Shown: positions 15,157-23,744 of the stretch, piece by piece
How positions within the stretch are numbered: position 1 is the first letter of the stretch
How the letters are laid out: every line of letters starts with the position of its first letter
Source: Acidimicrobiaceae bacterium
GTDB taxonomy: Bacteria > Actinomycetota > Acidimicrobiia > Acidimicrobiales > UBA8190
Length of the DNA stretch: 33,717 nt
NCBI GenBank assembly: GCA_003139255.1
Contig: PLIG01000091.1
Location: forward strand, 29,303-63,019
Reading direction: 5' to 3'
The notes under the pieces: generated by a model
Databases searched by the model: none
Told to the model about the DNA's origin: nothing
What the model saw: the letters and a program-made list of their open reading frames with translations, nothing else
Translations under genes and position numbers: made by a program

Positions 15157-15855
15157 ATGATGCTCGAGCTCGCCATCCTCGGCCTCTTGGAGACGCAGGC
15201 CCTGCACGGGTACGAGATCCGAAGACGGCTCCGCGACGAGCTGGGCCTGCTCTCGAACGTCTCGTTCGGCTCCCTGTACCCTGCGCTCGGCCGCCTCGAA
15301 CGGCAGGGCGCGGTGGAAGTGCTCGAAGACCCGGAACGGACCGGCTCCAAGGTGCCGATGACCGGGTCGCTGTCGGGCGAGCGGGCGGCGCTAAGGGCAC
15401 GGCGTGCAGGCGGAAGTCGCTCCAGGCGAGGGAGGAAAGTCTACCGGATCACCGATGAGGGCCGCCGGCAGTTCACCGCCCTCTTGGACTCCGAACGCGC
15501 CGCCGGCGTTGACGACGCGAGGAGCTTCGGCTTGCGCCTGGCCTTCGCCCGCTATCTGCCGCCCCAGGCTCGTCTTCGCCTGCTCGAGAGGCGACGGGCC
15601 CAGCTCGCCCAGCGCCTCGCCGAGGCGCGCGCCGCGACAGGTGCGGCGGATGCCCGGCTCGACGTCTACACGCGCTCGCTCATCGAGCACGCAACAGACT
15701 CCACCGAACGGGACATCTCGTGGCTGGACCGGTTAATCGAGGCCGAACGAGGTCGGGGCGCGACGCCGCCGGCCGGGCGCGCGGGCGCGAACACAGTCGA
15801 ACCGCAAGACCTGAGACCGCAAGACCTGAGACAGATGGAAGGAGATCGTCTATGA
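15157..15855 (+). CDS. PadR-family transcriptional regulator
   Basis: The protein (232 aa) has the PadR winged helix at its N-terminus: [21 protein letters not shown], then the recognition segment [16 protein letters not shown] (36-51). The wing is extended by about 35 residues with [19 protein letters not shown], as in the mycobacterial homologue Rv0047c, before [12 protein letters not shown]. The C-terminal dimerisation region is helical (Vir_C-like, about 130-195). The ATG pair at 15157/15160 is preferred over a GTG at 15136 because the fold starts at MLELA. The stop overlaps the ino1 start as ATGA. It probably controls its own operon through the palindromes at 15005-15033, perhaps sensing a metabolite tied to inositol synthesis. 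Confidence 0.9.
   Translation: MMLELAILGLLETQALHGYEIRRRLRDELGLLSNVSFGSLYPALGRLERQGAVEVLEDPERTGSKVPMTGSLSGERAALRARRAGGSRSRRGRKVYRITDEGRRQFTALLDSERAAGVDDARSFGLRLAFARYLPPQARLRLLERRRAQLAQRLAEARAATGAADARLDVYTRSLIEHATDSTERDISWLDRLIEAERGRGATPPAGRAGANTVEPQDLRPQDLRQMEGDRL
15801..15830 (+). repeat. 15-bp tandem duplication at the end of the padR-type gene
   Basis: ACCGCAAGACCTGAG occurs twice without spacer (15801-15815, 15816-15830), encoding PQDLR twice near the C-terminus, just before the ino1 ribosome binding site. It looks like a recent in-frame duplication. Confidence 0.8.
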
Positions 15856-16949
15856 GCAAGGTCCGGGTAGCCATCGCCGGCGTGGGTAACTGCGCCAGCT
15901 CCTTCGTACAAGGGGTTGATTACTACCGCGAGGCAAACCCCCTCGACACTGTTCCGGGGCTGATGCACGTCGAGCTGGGCGGCTACCACGTGGGCGACGT
16001 CGAGCTCGTGGCAGCATTCGACGTCGACGCCGCAAAGGTAGGCCTCGACCTGTCCAAGGCCGTCTTCGCCGGCCACAACAACACGATCCGCTTCTCCTCG
16101 GTCGGGCATCTCGACGTCACGGTCCAGCGCGGTCCCACCTTCGACGGGCTCGGCTCGTACTACCGGCAAAGCATCGACGAGTCCCCGGCGGAACCGGTGG
16201 ACGTCGCCCGGGTGCTCTCCGACGTCGACGCGGACGTGCTCGTGAGCTACCTGCCCGTGGGCTCGGAAAAGGCACAGCTCCACTACGCCCAGGCTTGCCT
16301 GGAGGCGGGTGTCGCCTTCGTAAACGCCATACCGGTGTTCATCGCCAGCGACCCCACATGGGCACGGAAATTCCGTGACGCCTGCATCCCCATCGTGGGA
16401 GACGACATCAAGAGCCAGGTGGGATCGACCATCGTCCACCGAGTCCTCACCAGGCTCTTCGAGGACCGCGGCCTGGCCCTTGACCACACCTACCAGCTGA
16501 ACGTCGGCGGCAACATGGACTTCATGAACATGCTCGAGCGCGAGCGCCTCGAGTCGAAGAAGATCTCGAAGACTCGTGCCGTCACCAGCCAGGTCGAGAA
16601 CTTCGTACTCGACGCCGACGACGTGCACATCGGCCCGTCGGACCACGTGCCCTGGCTCGCTGACCGCAAGTGGGCGTACATCCGCATGGAAGGCCGCAAC
16701 TTCGGTGACGTCCCGCTCAACCTGGAGCTCAAGCTCGAGGTCTGGGACTCGCCAAACTCCGCTGGGGTGATCATCGATGCCGTGCGCTGCGCCAAGCTGG
16801 CCCTCGATCGCAAGATCGGCGGTCCGCTCGTCGGGCCTTGCGCCTACTTCATGAAGTCCCCTCCTGTGCAGTTCCACGACGACGAGGCTCGCCGGATGGT
16901 CGAGGCCTTCGCTGCTGGTGAGCCTTCGCCCCCGTGGCCCGAAGACTGA
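15852..16949 (+). CDS. ino1: Inositol-3-phosphate synthase
   Basis: This NAD-dependent enzyme converts glucose 6-phosphate to inositol phosphate, the precursor of phosphatidylinositol and, in many actinobacteria, mycothiol. The 365-residue protein has the Rossmann start [42 protein letters not shown], the family motif [27 protein letters not shown] with the catalytic lysine region, and [14 protein letters not shown]. Length and motifs match bacterial Ino1. The ATG at 15852 follows GGAAGGAGATC and overlaps the padR stop. The gene ends 13 bp before the convergent stop of the nucleotidyltransferase gene. Confidence 0.96.
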   Translation: MSKVRVAIAGVGNCASSFVQGVDYYREANPLDTVPGLMHVELGGYHVGDVELVAAFDVDAAKVGLDLSKAVFAGHNNTIRFSSVGHLDVTVQRGPTFDGLGSYYRQSIDESPAEPVDVARVLSDVDADVLVSYLPVGSEKAQLHYAQACLEAGVAFVNAIPVFIASDPTWARKFRDACIPIVGDDIKSQVGSTIVHRVLTRLFEDRGLALDHTYQLNVGGNMDFMNMLERERLESKKISKTRAVTSQVENFVLDADDVHIGPSDHVPWLADRKWAYIRMEGRNFGDVPLNLELKLEVWDSPNSAGVIIDAVRCAKLALDRKIGGPLVGPCAYFMKSPPVQFHDDEARRMVEAFAAGEPSPPWPED

Positions 16950-16962
16950 CCTAGGGACGAAG

Positions 16963-18354
16963 CTAAGAGCGACCCGACCACCACTCGTCGAGGCGACGGT
17001 AGGCCTCTTCCTCGCCCAGAGGACCCTCCTCGAGGCGAAGCTCGAGGAGGAAGTCGAGGGCGTAGCCGACAAGCGGGCCGGGCTCGAGCTCAAGGTGCTC
17101 CATCACCTGGCGACCGTCGAGGTCGGGGCGAATCGCATCGAGCTCCTCCTGCGCGCGTAGCTCCTCGACCCGGCGCTCGAGCTCGTCGATCCGTCGCTCC
17201 AGGGCGCGCGCGCGGTTCACGTTTCGGGTGGTGCAGTCACAGCGGGTGAGCTCGTTCAACCTGTCCAGCAGCGGCCCCGCGTCTCGTACGTAACGCCTGA
17301 CCGCCCGGTCGGTCCAGCCGAGCCGGTAGGTATGGAAGCGCAGGTGCAGCTCGACGAGACGCGTCACCGTCTCTGTGTCGTCTCGCGAGTACCGAAGGGC
17401 CGTCATCCTGTTGCGCGCCATGCGCGCCCCCACGACCTCGTGGTGATGAAAGGTCACTTCTCCTGGCCCGAATGCCCGTGTGCGCGGCTTTCCGATGTCG
17501 TGCAACAGGGCGGCGAGGCGCAGTAACCGATCGGGCGACGTCTTGTCCACCACCGCCAGGGTGTGGGCCAGCACGTCCTTGTGGCGGTGGATCGGGTCCT
17601 GCTCGAGGGCCAGCGCGGGGAGCTCGGGGAGGAACTCCCCCGCCAGCTGCGTCTCCACGCAGAACCACAGCCCCAGAGAAGGGCGCGGCGCCACGAGCAT
17701 CTTGTCGAGCTCGTCGCGAACGCGCTCGGCCGAGACGATCTGGAGACGCTCGTGCATATCGCGTACCGCGTCAGTGAGCCGCGTCTCGGGCTCGAGGCCC
17801 AACGCGGCAACGAAGCGCGCCGCGCGCAGCATGCGAAGAGGATCGTCGCCGAAGGAGATCTCGGGGTCGAGTGGTGTGCGCAGGCGGGAGGCAGCGAGGT
17901 CCTCAAGGCCACCGCAAGGGTCGACGAGCTCGAGCCCGGGCAGCTTGATGGCCATCGCGTTCACCGTGAAGTCCCGGCGCGAAAGGTCGAGCTCGATCGA
18001 GTCGCCGAAGGCAACCTCGGGCTTTCGCGAGTCCGGGCTGTAGGCCTCCGCTCGGTGGGTCGTGATCTCGAAGCGCCTGCCTGCTTTCGTGGCAGCCACT
18101 GTCCCAAAGCGCTTGCCCTGGAGCCACACTGCATCGGCCCAGCCCCGCAAGATGCGCTCGATCTCGTCGGGCACGGCATCGGTGGTGAAGTCCAGGTCGG
18201 TGTCGGTGACGTCTCCGGCGCCCCGGGTGGGGCCGACCACGAACGCGTCACGAACCGACCCCCCCACCAGGTACAGGGTGTGACCGGCCGCCTCGAAGCG
18301 CTTCGCCAGCTCCGTGGTGGCTTCGACAAGGGGCCCGAAGCGCTCTGGGATCAC
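16963..18354 (-). CDS. pcnA: CCA tRNA nucleotidyltransferase / poly(A) polymerase family protein
   Basis: This enzyme (463 aa) adds or repairs the CCA end of tRNA, or polyadenylates RNA. Motifs include LYLVGGSVRD (27-36), the metal-binding DTDLDF (51-56), RRDFTVNAMA (126-135), DPLRMLRAARFVAALG (171-186) and a phosphohydrolase-like HD pair (LLHDIGKP, H285-D286). The C-terminal region is helical with an RRIDELERRVEELR coiled segment. The GTG at 18354 is 6 nt after a TACCCT box and is preferred; the open frame extends to 18984 but overlaps the divergent gene. In mycobacteria the homologous gene likewise flanks the DUF6049-murJ block. The mutT-like gene found between them there is absent here. 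Confidence 0.92.
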   Translation of the reverse strand: MIPERFGPLVEATTELAKRFEAAGHTLYLVGGSVRDAFVVGPTRGAGDVTDTDLDFTTDAVPDEIERILRGWADAVWLQGKRFGTVAATKAGRRFEITTHRAEAYSPDSRKPEVAFGDSIELDLSRRDFTVNAMAIKLPGLELVDPCGGLEDLAASRLRTPLDPEISFGDDPLRMLRAARFVAALGLEPETRLTDAVRDMHERLQIVSAERVRDELDKMLVAPRPSLGLWFCVETQLAGEFLPELPALALEQDPIHRHKDVLAHTLAVVDKTSPDRLLRLAALLHDIGKPRTRAFGPGEVTFHHHEVVGARMARNRMTALRYSRDDTETVTRLVELHLRFHTYRLGWTDRAVRRYVRDAGPLLDRLNELTRCDCTTRNVNRARALERRIDELERRVEELRAQEELDAIRPDLDGRQVMEHLELEPGPLVGYALDFLLELRLEEGPLGEEEAYRRLDEWWSGRS

Positions 18355-18360
18355 ACGCCG

Positions 18361-18366
18361 AGGGTA
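18361..18366 (-). promoter_or_regulatory. Leaderless -10 box of the nucleotidyltransferase gene
   Basis: TACCCT on the minus strand lies 6 nt before the GTG at 18354. The divergent DUF6049 gene starts at 18472, so the shared control region is 117 bp. Confidence 0.4.
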
Positions 18367-18471
18367 ATGCGGACCTGGGCGTGCCTGGCAGTAGGCTCGT
18401 GCGCCGAGGTGGACCGTACCGACGCGAGCATCGCCCCACCACGCGGGGCTGCCCGCACGGAGGACCGAGTC

Positions 18472-20625
18472 GTGCGCCCGAGGACACGAAGGCTTGCGGC
18501 ATTTGGCGCGGGCGCGCTCGCGGCCACCTTGTCCGCCACCGCCCTCCTCGCAACCCAGGCGGCCCCGGCAGGCTCGAAGAGCCAGTCGGCGAGCACCCTG
18601 TCGTTGCTCGCCCCGCCGGGCTTCGTCACACCGGACCAGCCCTTTCAGGCACAGCTCGGAATCCGCAGCGGGCTGGACCCCAGCTCGTTTGACCTCGAGG
18701 TCGATCTGTACCCGAGACTGCTCTACCGTTCCGAATTCGACGAGACGCTGAGCGGCACTCCCGTGGGCGCGGCACTCGCGAAGTCGGGTGCCATCGCCCT
18801 CGCCTCGCTCCCCGCCGACCAGCGAGGAGTGCAACTCACGGTCCCGGTGGAAGCAGGCGGATCGACGACCCCGGGGAGTGGGCCGTTCACGGCCCACCTC
18901 GACTGCCAAAGCGGTTCGTGCGCCGGCGTCTACCCGCTTCTCATCCAGCTCACCGACGCCGCGACCTCTGCGGTTGTCGCGCACATATTGACCTATCTCG
19001 TCTACACATACCCCTCAGATCCCCAGCCACTGCGGTTCGCGCTGGTGGTGCCGATCTCGACACAATCTCAGGCACCTTCCTCCAAAGGGACCCTCCTGGC
19101 GCCGCGCTCGGCGGCGTTGTCGAAGCTCGACTCGCTCGTCTTCACGCTCTCAGGAGCGCGCATCCCACTCACGCTCGTCCCGAGCCCCGCCACGGTCAGC
19201 TCGCTTGCCACGGACCCCTCGGCTCGCTCCAGGCAGGCGCTGCGTTCGCTGTCGGAGCTGGTGAACGCGAGCGCTGTCGGAAGACAGACGTTGTGCGGGC
19301 CGTTCGCAGACGTAGACGTCGGGGAGCTCGCCTCGGCAGGGCTGGCGAACGAGGTCTCCCAACAGATACACGAAGGCGCCTCTGTGCTCAAAGGCGACCT
19401 TGACACGAGCTGCGCTACTGGTGGGACCTTCGTGTCGGAGAGCATGCTCGACCAGTCGGCTCTCAGCGCGCTGGCGAACCTCGGGTACCAAGACGTCGTC
19501 GTGCCCCAGAGCGCGGTTACAGGTCCGGCTCCTTCTGCGACGTGGTCGAGGCTCTTCAACCTCGGCGACACCCGCACTGGGTCGCTCCTGGCCAAGACCG
19601 TGGACCCAGGTCTGTCCTCCCACCTCCAGGTGGCTGCGCATACCGACCCCGTCCTCGCCGCGGACCAGGTACTCGCAGAGTTGGAGCTGATCTACTACGA
19701 GTACCCGGCCACCGAGAAGCCACGGGGCGTGGTCGCGGTGACACCGTCCTCGTGGGGCGCCAGCTCGACGTTCGTCGCCGACCTCCTCAGCGGTCTCGAG
19801 GACAACCCCATGGTGCGCCCTGTGAACCTCGCCACCTTCTTCTCGGAGGTGCCCGCCGGGGGCACGACGGGCGCCGTCTCCCAGCCCTCGAGCCGACGTC
19901 CCGCCGTCGACGGCACTACCGCACGGTTGCCGGTACGCGCGATCCGCCTCGCACGTGCTCGCCTCCAGGAATTCGCCGGCGCCGTTTCCCAGAGCACCGC
20001 AGGTACCAAAGAAGCCCAGGTTCTCGACCAGTTGCTGCTTCTGGCAGAGACGAGAACCCTCGGTGCCAAGAAACAGCAGATGGCAGTGTCCGATGCTTCA
20101 GCAGCGCTCTTCACCCAGCTGCACTCGTTGTCGGTGAACGCGGGGGAGATCAGGCTCACCTCGAACGCCGCTTTGGTCCCCATCACGGTCGTGAAGAACC
20201 TGCCGTACCCCGTGACGGGGGTGATCGGCGTCACGAGCGACAAGCTGACGTTCCCGCAAGGCTCGCAGTCACCGGGGGGCATCTGCCACTCCCCAGAGGT
20301 GCACAGCTCGGCAGGCCGCTCGAGCTTCTCGTCGAGGTGCGTGATCAGCCACAGCACGAACGTTGTCTACGTGGACATGAGAGCGCGCGCGTCGGGTGAC
20401 TTCCGGATTTCGGTGACCCTCACCAGCCCCGACGGACCTCTCGTGCTCGCCAGCGGCCAGCTCACCGTGCGCTCGATGTCCACCTCTGCGGTATCGATCG
20501 CCCTGTCGATCCTCGCCGCGCTCGTCCTGCTCGCGTGGTGGGGCCGCACCCTATGGCGCAGGCGGCGCAGGAGGCACCCGGCACACGCGCTCGGCGCGCG
20601 GGCCGCGACACGAGCGGCGCCATGA
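18472..20625 (+). CDS. DUF6049 family secreted/membrane-anchored protein
   Basis: This 717-residue protein is the counterpart of mycobacterial Rv3909, which also sits between the nucleotidyltransferase and murJ. It has a signal-peptide-like start (MRPRTRRLAAFGAGALAAT, hydrophobic to about residue 35). A long extracytoplasmic region of beta-rich and Ser/Thr/Ala-rich sequence follows, then a C-terminal membrane helix (AVSIALSILAALVLLAWW) and an Arg-rich cytoplasmic tail. No catalytic motif is recognised. The GTG at 18472 is supported by CGGAGGACC at the right spacing; the frame opens far upstream but that part is antisense to the nucleotidyltransferase gene. Position next to murJ suggests a cell-envelope role, which is inference only. 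Confidence 0.85.
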   Translation: MRPRTRRLAAFGAGALAATLSATALLATQAAPAGSKSQSASTLSLLAPPGFVTPDQPFQAQLGIRSGLDPSSFDLEVDLYPRLLYRSEFDETLSGTPVGAALAKSGAIALASLPADQRGVQLTVPVEAGGSTTPGSGPFTAHLDCQSGSCAGVYPLLIQLTDAATSAVVAHILTYLVYTYPSDPQPLRFALVVPISTQSQAPSSKGTLLAPRSAALSKLDSLVFTLSGARIPLTLVPSPATVSSLATDPSARSRQALRSLSELVNASAVGRQTLCGPFADVDVGELASAGLANEVSQQIHEGASVLKGDLDTSCATGGTFVSESMLDQSALSALANLGYQDVVVPQSAVTGPAPSATWSRLFNLGDTRTGSLLAKTVDPGLSSHLQVAAHTDPVLAADQVLAELELIYYEYPATEKPRGVVAVTPSSWGASSTFVADLLSGLEDNPMVRPVNLATFFSEVPAGGTTGAVSQPSSRRPAVDGTTARLPVRAIRLARARLQEFAGAVSQSTAGTKEAQVLDQLLLLAETRTLGAKKQQMAVSDASAALFTQLHSLSVNAGEIRLTSNAALVPITVVKNLPYPVTGVIGVTSDKLTFPQGSQSPGGICHSPEVHSSAGRSSFSSRCVISHSTNVVYVDMRARASGDFRISVTLTSPDGPLVLASGQLTVRSMSTSAVSIALSILAALVLLAWWGRTLWRRRRRRHPAHALGARAATRAAP

Positions 20626-20687
20626 CGGCCTCGATGGTGAAACCACCACCATCCGCGCGCGGGCGATGAGTCGAGCGGCGCCATGAC
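20611..20687 (+). repeat. Duplicated translation-start sequence before murJ
   Basis: CGAGCGGCGCCATGAC occurs at 20611-20626 and 20672-20687, 61 bp apart. The second copy contains the murJ ATG; the first contains an ATG overlapping the DUF6049 stop as ATGA. Between them GATGGTG and CACCATC form a 7-bp hairpin (about 20632-20652). Confidence 0.7.
20622..20669 (+). CDS. Possible 15-codon leader peptide before murJ
   Basis: The first repeat copy starts a short frame, ATG at 20622 to TGA at 20667, encoding MTASMVKPPPSARGR. It overlaps the DUF6049 stop by ATGA and ends 13 bp before murJ. It may carry ribosomes from DUF6049 to murJ, or its Pro-Pro-Pro run could stall them. It could equally be chance, so confidence is low. 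Confidence 0.25.
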   Translation: MTASMVKPPPSARGR

Positions 20688-22440
20688 CACCCTAGGAGGG
20701 TCCTCTGCGAGAGTGGGTCGCGACACGGCGGTCATGACGGTCGGCACGACCCTGTCGCGAGCCACCGGCGTCCTACGAACGTTCGCTCTCGCCTACGCAC
20801 TTGGATCGCTGGCGCTCGCCGACGCCTACAACCTCGCCAACACGATCCCGAACATCGTCAACGACATCGTGCTCGGCGGGATCGTGTCGGCCACCTTCAT
20901 CCCGGTGTTCGTCGAGAGGCTCTCCACGCGCCCGGAGGACGAGGCATGGGACGCAATCTCCGCCGTGACGAGCGTCACTCTGCTCGTGCTCGCAGCGGCA
21001 ACGGTCGCCTTCTTCGCACTCACCCCCCTCGTCATCGTCGCCACCACAGCGCTCAACCACTCCGCGCACGCCACGCAGACCCGTCATGTGGCAACCGATC
21101 TGCTGCTGTTGTTCGTACCCCAACTCGCGTGCTACGGCTTTATCAGCCTGGGTACCGCACTTCTGAACGCTCGCCGACGGTTCGCGGCGCCGATGTTCGC
21201 CCCGATCGCAAACAACGTCCTCCTCGTCGCGGTGCTCCTCGTGTTCGGCACGCTCGTAAGACAACGTTCTGTCTCGGCTGTTGCGGACCACCGGGGGTGG
21301 TTGCTGCTCCTCGGCCTAGGGACCACGCTCGGTGTGGTCGCCCAGGCGGGCCTCATGATCCCGAGCCTGCGGCGCGCCGACCTGCACCTCAGATGGAAAC
21401 CGAACTTCCACCACGAGGCGGTCCGAACGATCCTGCGATTGTCGGGATGGACGTTCGGGCTCGTGGTCGCCAACCAGCTGGCGCTGTTGGTGGTGCTCAG
21501 CATGTCCGAGAAGGTCGGTCCGGGAGCGGTGAGCGCCTACACCTACGCCTACACGTTCTTCCAGCTGCCCTACGGGGTCGTGGCGGTGTCGATCATGGCA
21601 GCCACCGCACCCGAGCTCACCACCCACTGGGCCACGGGCGACACCGTTGCCTTCCGCCGACGTATGGCGGTGGGATTGAGGGCAATGCTGGCAGTGATCA
21701 TCCCCGCCGCTGTCGGCTTGCTCGTGCTCGCGCGGCCTCTGGTCGCCCTCCTCTTGGGCCACGGAGCAAGCACCACTGTTAACACCGTTGCCACGGCAAG
21801 CTCCTTGGCAATGCTCGCGCTTGGGTTGCCCGGGTTCTGCTTGTTCTTATACGCGATAAGGGTGTTGCAGTCGGTCCAGGACCTGCGCTCCGCCTTCTGG
21901 CTCTACGTGCTGGAGAACGGGATCAACATCATCTTCGCCGTGGCGTTGGCAGGACCGCTCGGTGTTCGCGGCATCGCGCTCTCGATATCCATCGCTTACA
22001 CGATCGCTTCGCTGGTGGCCCTGGCGCGTGTGCGAAGCCGCTTGCACGGGCTCGGCGCTCGGTGGTTGACGACACCGCTGGTGCACGTGCTCCTTGCATC
22101 TGTGGCTCTGGTGGCGGGCGCTGTGCTCGGCAGCAACATCACAGCCTCGCAAGCAGGCTTCGGCCTGTTCGCCCGGGTGGCCCTGGGGGTGGTCGCCGGT
22201 GCGCTCGCCTACGTGCTGGCCGCAGGGGTCCTCGCCCTCCTGACAGGCCGCTCCGCCATCCTCGGCCCAGATCACACCCCAAGCCCAGGGCGCCGGCACC
22301 GGGGACGCAGTCGCCCGGTCGCGCCCCCACCACCCCAGCCCCTGCCCCCCGCGGGTCGACCGCCTTATCGTCCCGAGAGCCTCGGGCCCACGCGCCCTCC
22401 CGAGTCCGGCGGGCCCGTGCGTGGCAGACTCGGCCCTTGA
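20683..22440 (+). CDS. murJ: Lipid II flippase MurJ (MviN)
   Basis: MurJ flips lipid II across the cytoplasmic membrane for peptidoglycan synthesis. The protein (585 aa) has about 14 hydrophobic segments and MOP-family features: SRATGVLRTFALAYALG at the start, ADAYNLANTIPNIVNDIVLGGIVSATFIPVF, and the central YTYAYTFFQLPYGVVAVSI. After the last helix comes a Pro/Arg-rich tail (about 535-585). The mycobacterial homologue carries a C-terminal pseudokinase region; none is present here. The ATG at 20683 has only a weak ribosome binding site and may depend on coupling from DUF6049. degV begins 17 bp after the stop. Confidence 0.94.
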   Translation: MTTLGGSSARVGRDTAVMTVGTTLSRATGVLRTFALAYALGSLALADAYNLANTIPNIVNDIVLGGIVSATFIPVFVERLSTRPEDEAWDAISAVTSVTLLVLAAATVAFFALTPLVIVATTALNHSAHATQTRHVATDLLLLFVPQLACYGFISLGTALLNARRRFAAPMFAPIANNVLLVAVLLVFGTLVRQRSVSAVADHRGWLLLLGLGTTLGVVAQAGLMIPSLRRADLHLRWKPNFHHEAVRTILRLSGWTFGLVVANQLALLVVLSMSEKVGPGAVSAYTYAYTFFQLPYGVVAVSIMAATAPELTTHWATGDTVAFRRRMAVGLRAMLAVIIPAAVGLLVLARPLVALLLGHGASTTVNTVATASSLAMLALGLPGFCLFLYAIRVLQSVQDLRSAFWLYVLENGINIIFAVALAGPLGVRGIALSISIAYTIASLVALARVRSRLHGLGARWLTTPLVHVLLASVALVAGAVLGSNITASQAGFGLFARVALGVVAGALAYVLAAGVLALLTGRSAILGPDHTPSPGRRHRGRSRPVAPPPPQPLPPAGRPPYRPESLGPTRPPESGGPVRGRLGP

Positions 22441-22457
22441 CTAGGGAGGGAGGTCCG

Positions 22458-23300
22458 ATGGCAGGAATCCAGATCGTCGCCGATAGTGCCTGCGATCTCT
22501 CTCCTGAGATGGTCGAGGAACGCGCGGTGAGGATCGTCCCACTCTCGATCCGCTTCGGCGAGGAGGAGTTCGTCGACCGCGAAGAATTGTCGAGCAAGGG
22601 GTTCTGGGACCGGGTCATCACCGGACCGGTCATCCCCGAGACGGCAGCGCCTGCTCCTGGAGCGTTCCAGCGCGCTTTTCTGGACGCGGCCGACAAGGAC
22701 CGCTCCGGCGTGCTGTGTATAACGCTTTCCTCTCGCCTTTCCGCCACGTATCAGGCGGCATACACCGCCGCTCAATCCGTAGCCGACCGCATAGCAGTAC
22801 GCGTCGTCGATTCTCTCACGGTCACCGTGGGAGAAGGTCTCCTCGTGCTCTCTGCCGCCGATCAGGCCGACCAAGGCAAGTCGCTCGATGAGATCGCAGC
22901 GAGCGTCGAGGGCCTCATGGCGCGTACGCGTGTCTACGGAGTCCTGGAAAACCTCGACTTCGTAAGGAGGGGCGGGCGAATCGGTGGGGCAGCTCATCTC
23001 GTGGGCTCGCTCTTGTCGATCAAACCGGTGCTCGAGGTGCGCGAGGGGGTCATCGAGGTGGAGACCAAGCAGCGCACGCGCCAGCGTTCCTTGAAGTACC
23101 TTGCGAGCAAGGCTCTGGAAGCCGGCCCGCTGGAGCGCCTGGCCGTCGCCAACGGCGCAGCCAATGACATCGGAGACGTGCTCGACATGCTTCGCCCCGC
23201 TAACTCGGCACACGAGATGGTGCTGACCGATCTGGGGCCCGTGATCGGAACCCACGCCGGCCCTGGCTCCGTCGGGCTCTCCTTCCAACTGGCGCTCTGA
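22458..23300 (+). CDS. DegV family fatty-acid-binding protein
   Basis: DegV proteins bind a fatty acid chain; some present it to fatty acid kinase. The protein (280 aa) begins MAGIQIVADSACDLSPEMV, with the typical DSACDL, then FWDRVITGP, CITLSSRLSATYQAA (the second conserved loop) and VLENLDFVRRGGRIGGAAHLVGS-type helix, closing with THAGPGSVGLSF. Length is normal. The ATG at 22458 follows GGGAGGGAGGTCC. It lies between murJ and the thioredoxin genes, a place occupied by sigM and its anti-sigma gene in mycobacteria. No kinase partner (DhaK/FakA-like) is in the window. Confidence 0.92.
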   Translation: MAGIQIVADSACDLSPEMVEERAVRIVPLSIRFGEEEFVDREELSSKGFWDRVITGPVIPETAAPAPGAFQRAFLDAADKDRSGVLCITLSSRLSATYQAAYTAAQSVADRIAVRVVDSLTVTVGEGLLVLSAADQADQGKSLDEIAASVEGLMARTRVYGVLENLDFVRRGGRIGGAAHLVGSLLSIKPVLEVREGVIEVETKQRTRQRSLKYLASKALEAGPLERLAVANGAANDIGDVLDMLRPANSAHEMVLTDLGPVIGTHAGPGSVGLSFQLAL

Positions 23301-23374
23301 GCTCGTCCTGCCATCCCCGCTGGAGCACAGGATGCTGGCCCGCGAGGTCGGACGGCGAAAAGCGCCTTGAAGAC

Positions 23375-23380
23375 TAACCT
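23375..23380 (+). promoter_or_regulatory. Leaderless -10 box before the small membrane protein and trxB
   Basis: TAACCT ends 7 nt before the ATG at 23388, fitting transcription from the start codon. It would serve the small membrane protein gene and the coupled trxB. Confidence 0.35.
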
Positions 23381-23387
23381 CGACGAC

Positions 23388-23744
23388 ATGGACAACCCAG
23401 ACCCGAATAGCGCGCCGTCTACAAGCCCGTCACCTTCCAGCTCATCGTCGGACTGGCAAGCGCGCGCGGCAGACACAGTCGAGGCAACGGTCGCGGCAGT
23501 GCACGACCGGGTAGTTCGGCCGCTGATCATCGTCGCACGCGCGATCGTGTTCGGAATAGTGGTGGCCTCGATGGCGCTGGTCCTGTGCGTCCTGCTGTCG
23601 GTGGCACTCGTGCGTCTCCTCGACGTCTACGCCTTCGGCGGCAGAGCATGGGCATCCGAGGCCCTCGTGGGAACGGCTCTCGCGGCAGTGGGGGTCGCGG
23701 CCTGGTCGCTTCGTCGTGCGCGTCACACAGCCGAAGAGAAATGA
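23388..23744 (+). CDS. Small membrane protein of unknown function
   Basis: This 118-residue protein has a Ser/Pro/Asp-rich cytoplasmic start (1-22), an amphipathic stretch (23-44), two hydrophobic segments (about 45-78 and 92-108) and a short basic-acidic tail. No family is recognised with confidence. The ATG at 23388 has no ribosome binding site but a TAACCT box 7 nt upstream; an in-frame TTG at 23367 is the alternative. The stop overlaps the trxB ATG (ATGA), so it is co-translated with thioredoxin reductase. Confidence 0.7.
   Translation: MDNPDPNSAPSTSPSPSSSSSDWQARAADTVEATVAAVHDRVVRPLIIVARAIVFGIVVASMALVLCVLLSVALVRLLDVYAFGGRAWASEALVGTALAAVGVAAWSLRRARHTAEEK

Noticed and set aside
15660-17093. 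475-codon minus-strand frame opposite ino1
   Set aside because: ino1 is unmistakable on the plus strand; the opposite translation is Val/His/Asp-rich shadow sequence.
17563-18471. 303-codon upstream part of the long plus-strand frame leading into DUF6049
   Set aside because: It lies antisense to the nucleotidyltransferase gene, has no family motif, and a GTG with a good ribosome binding site at 18472 begins a signal peptide.
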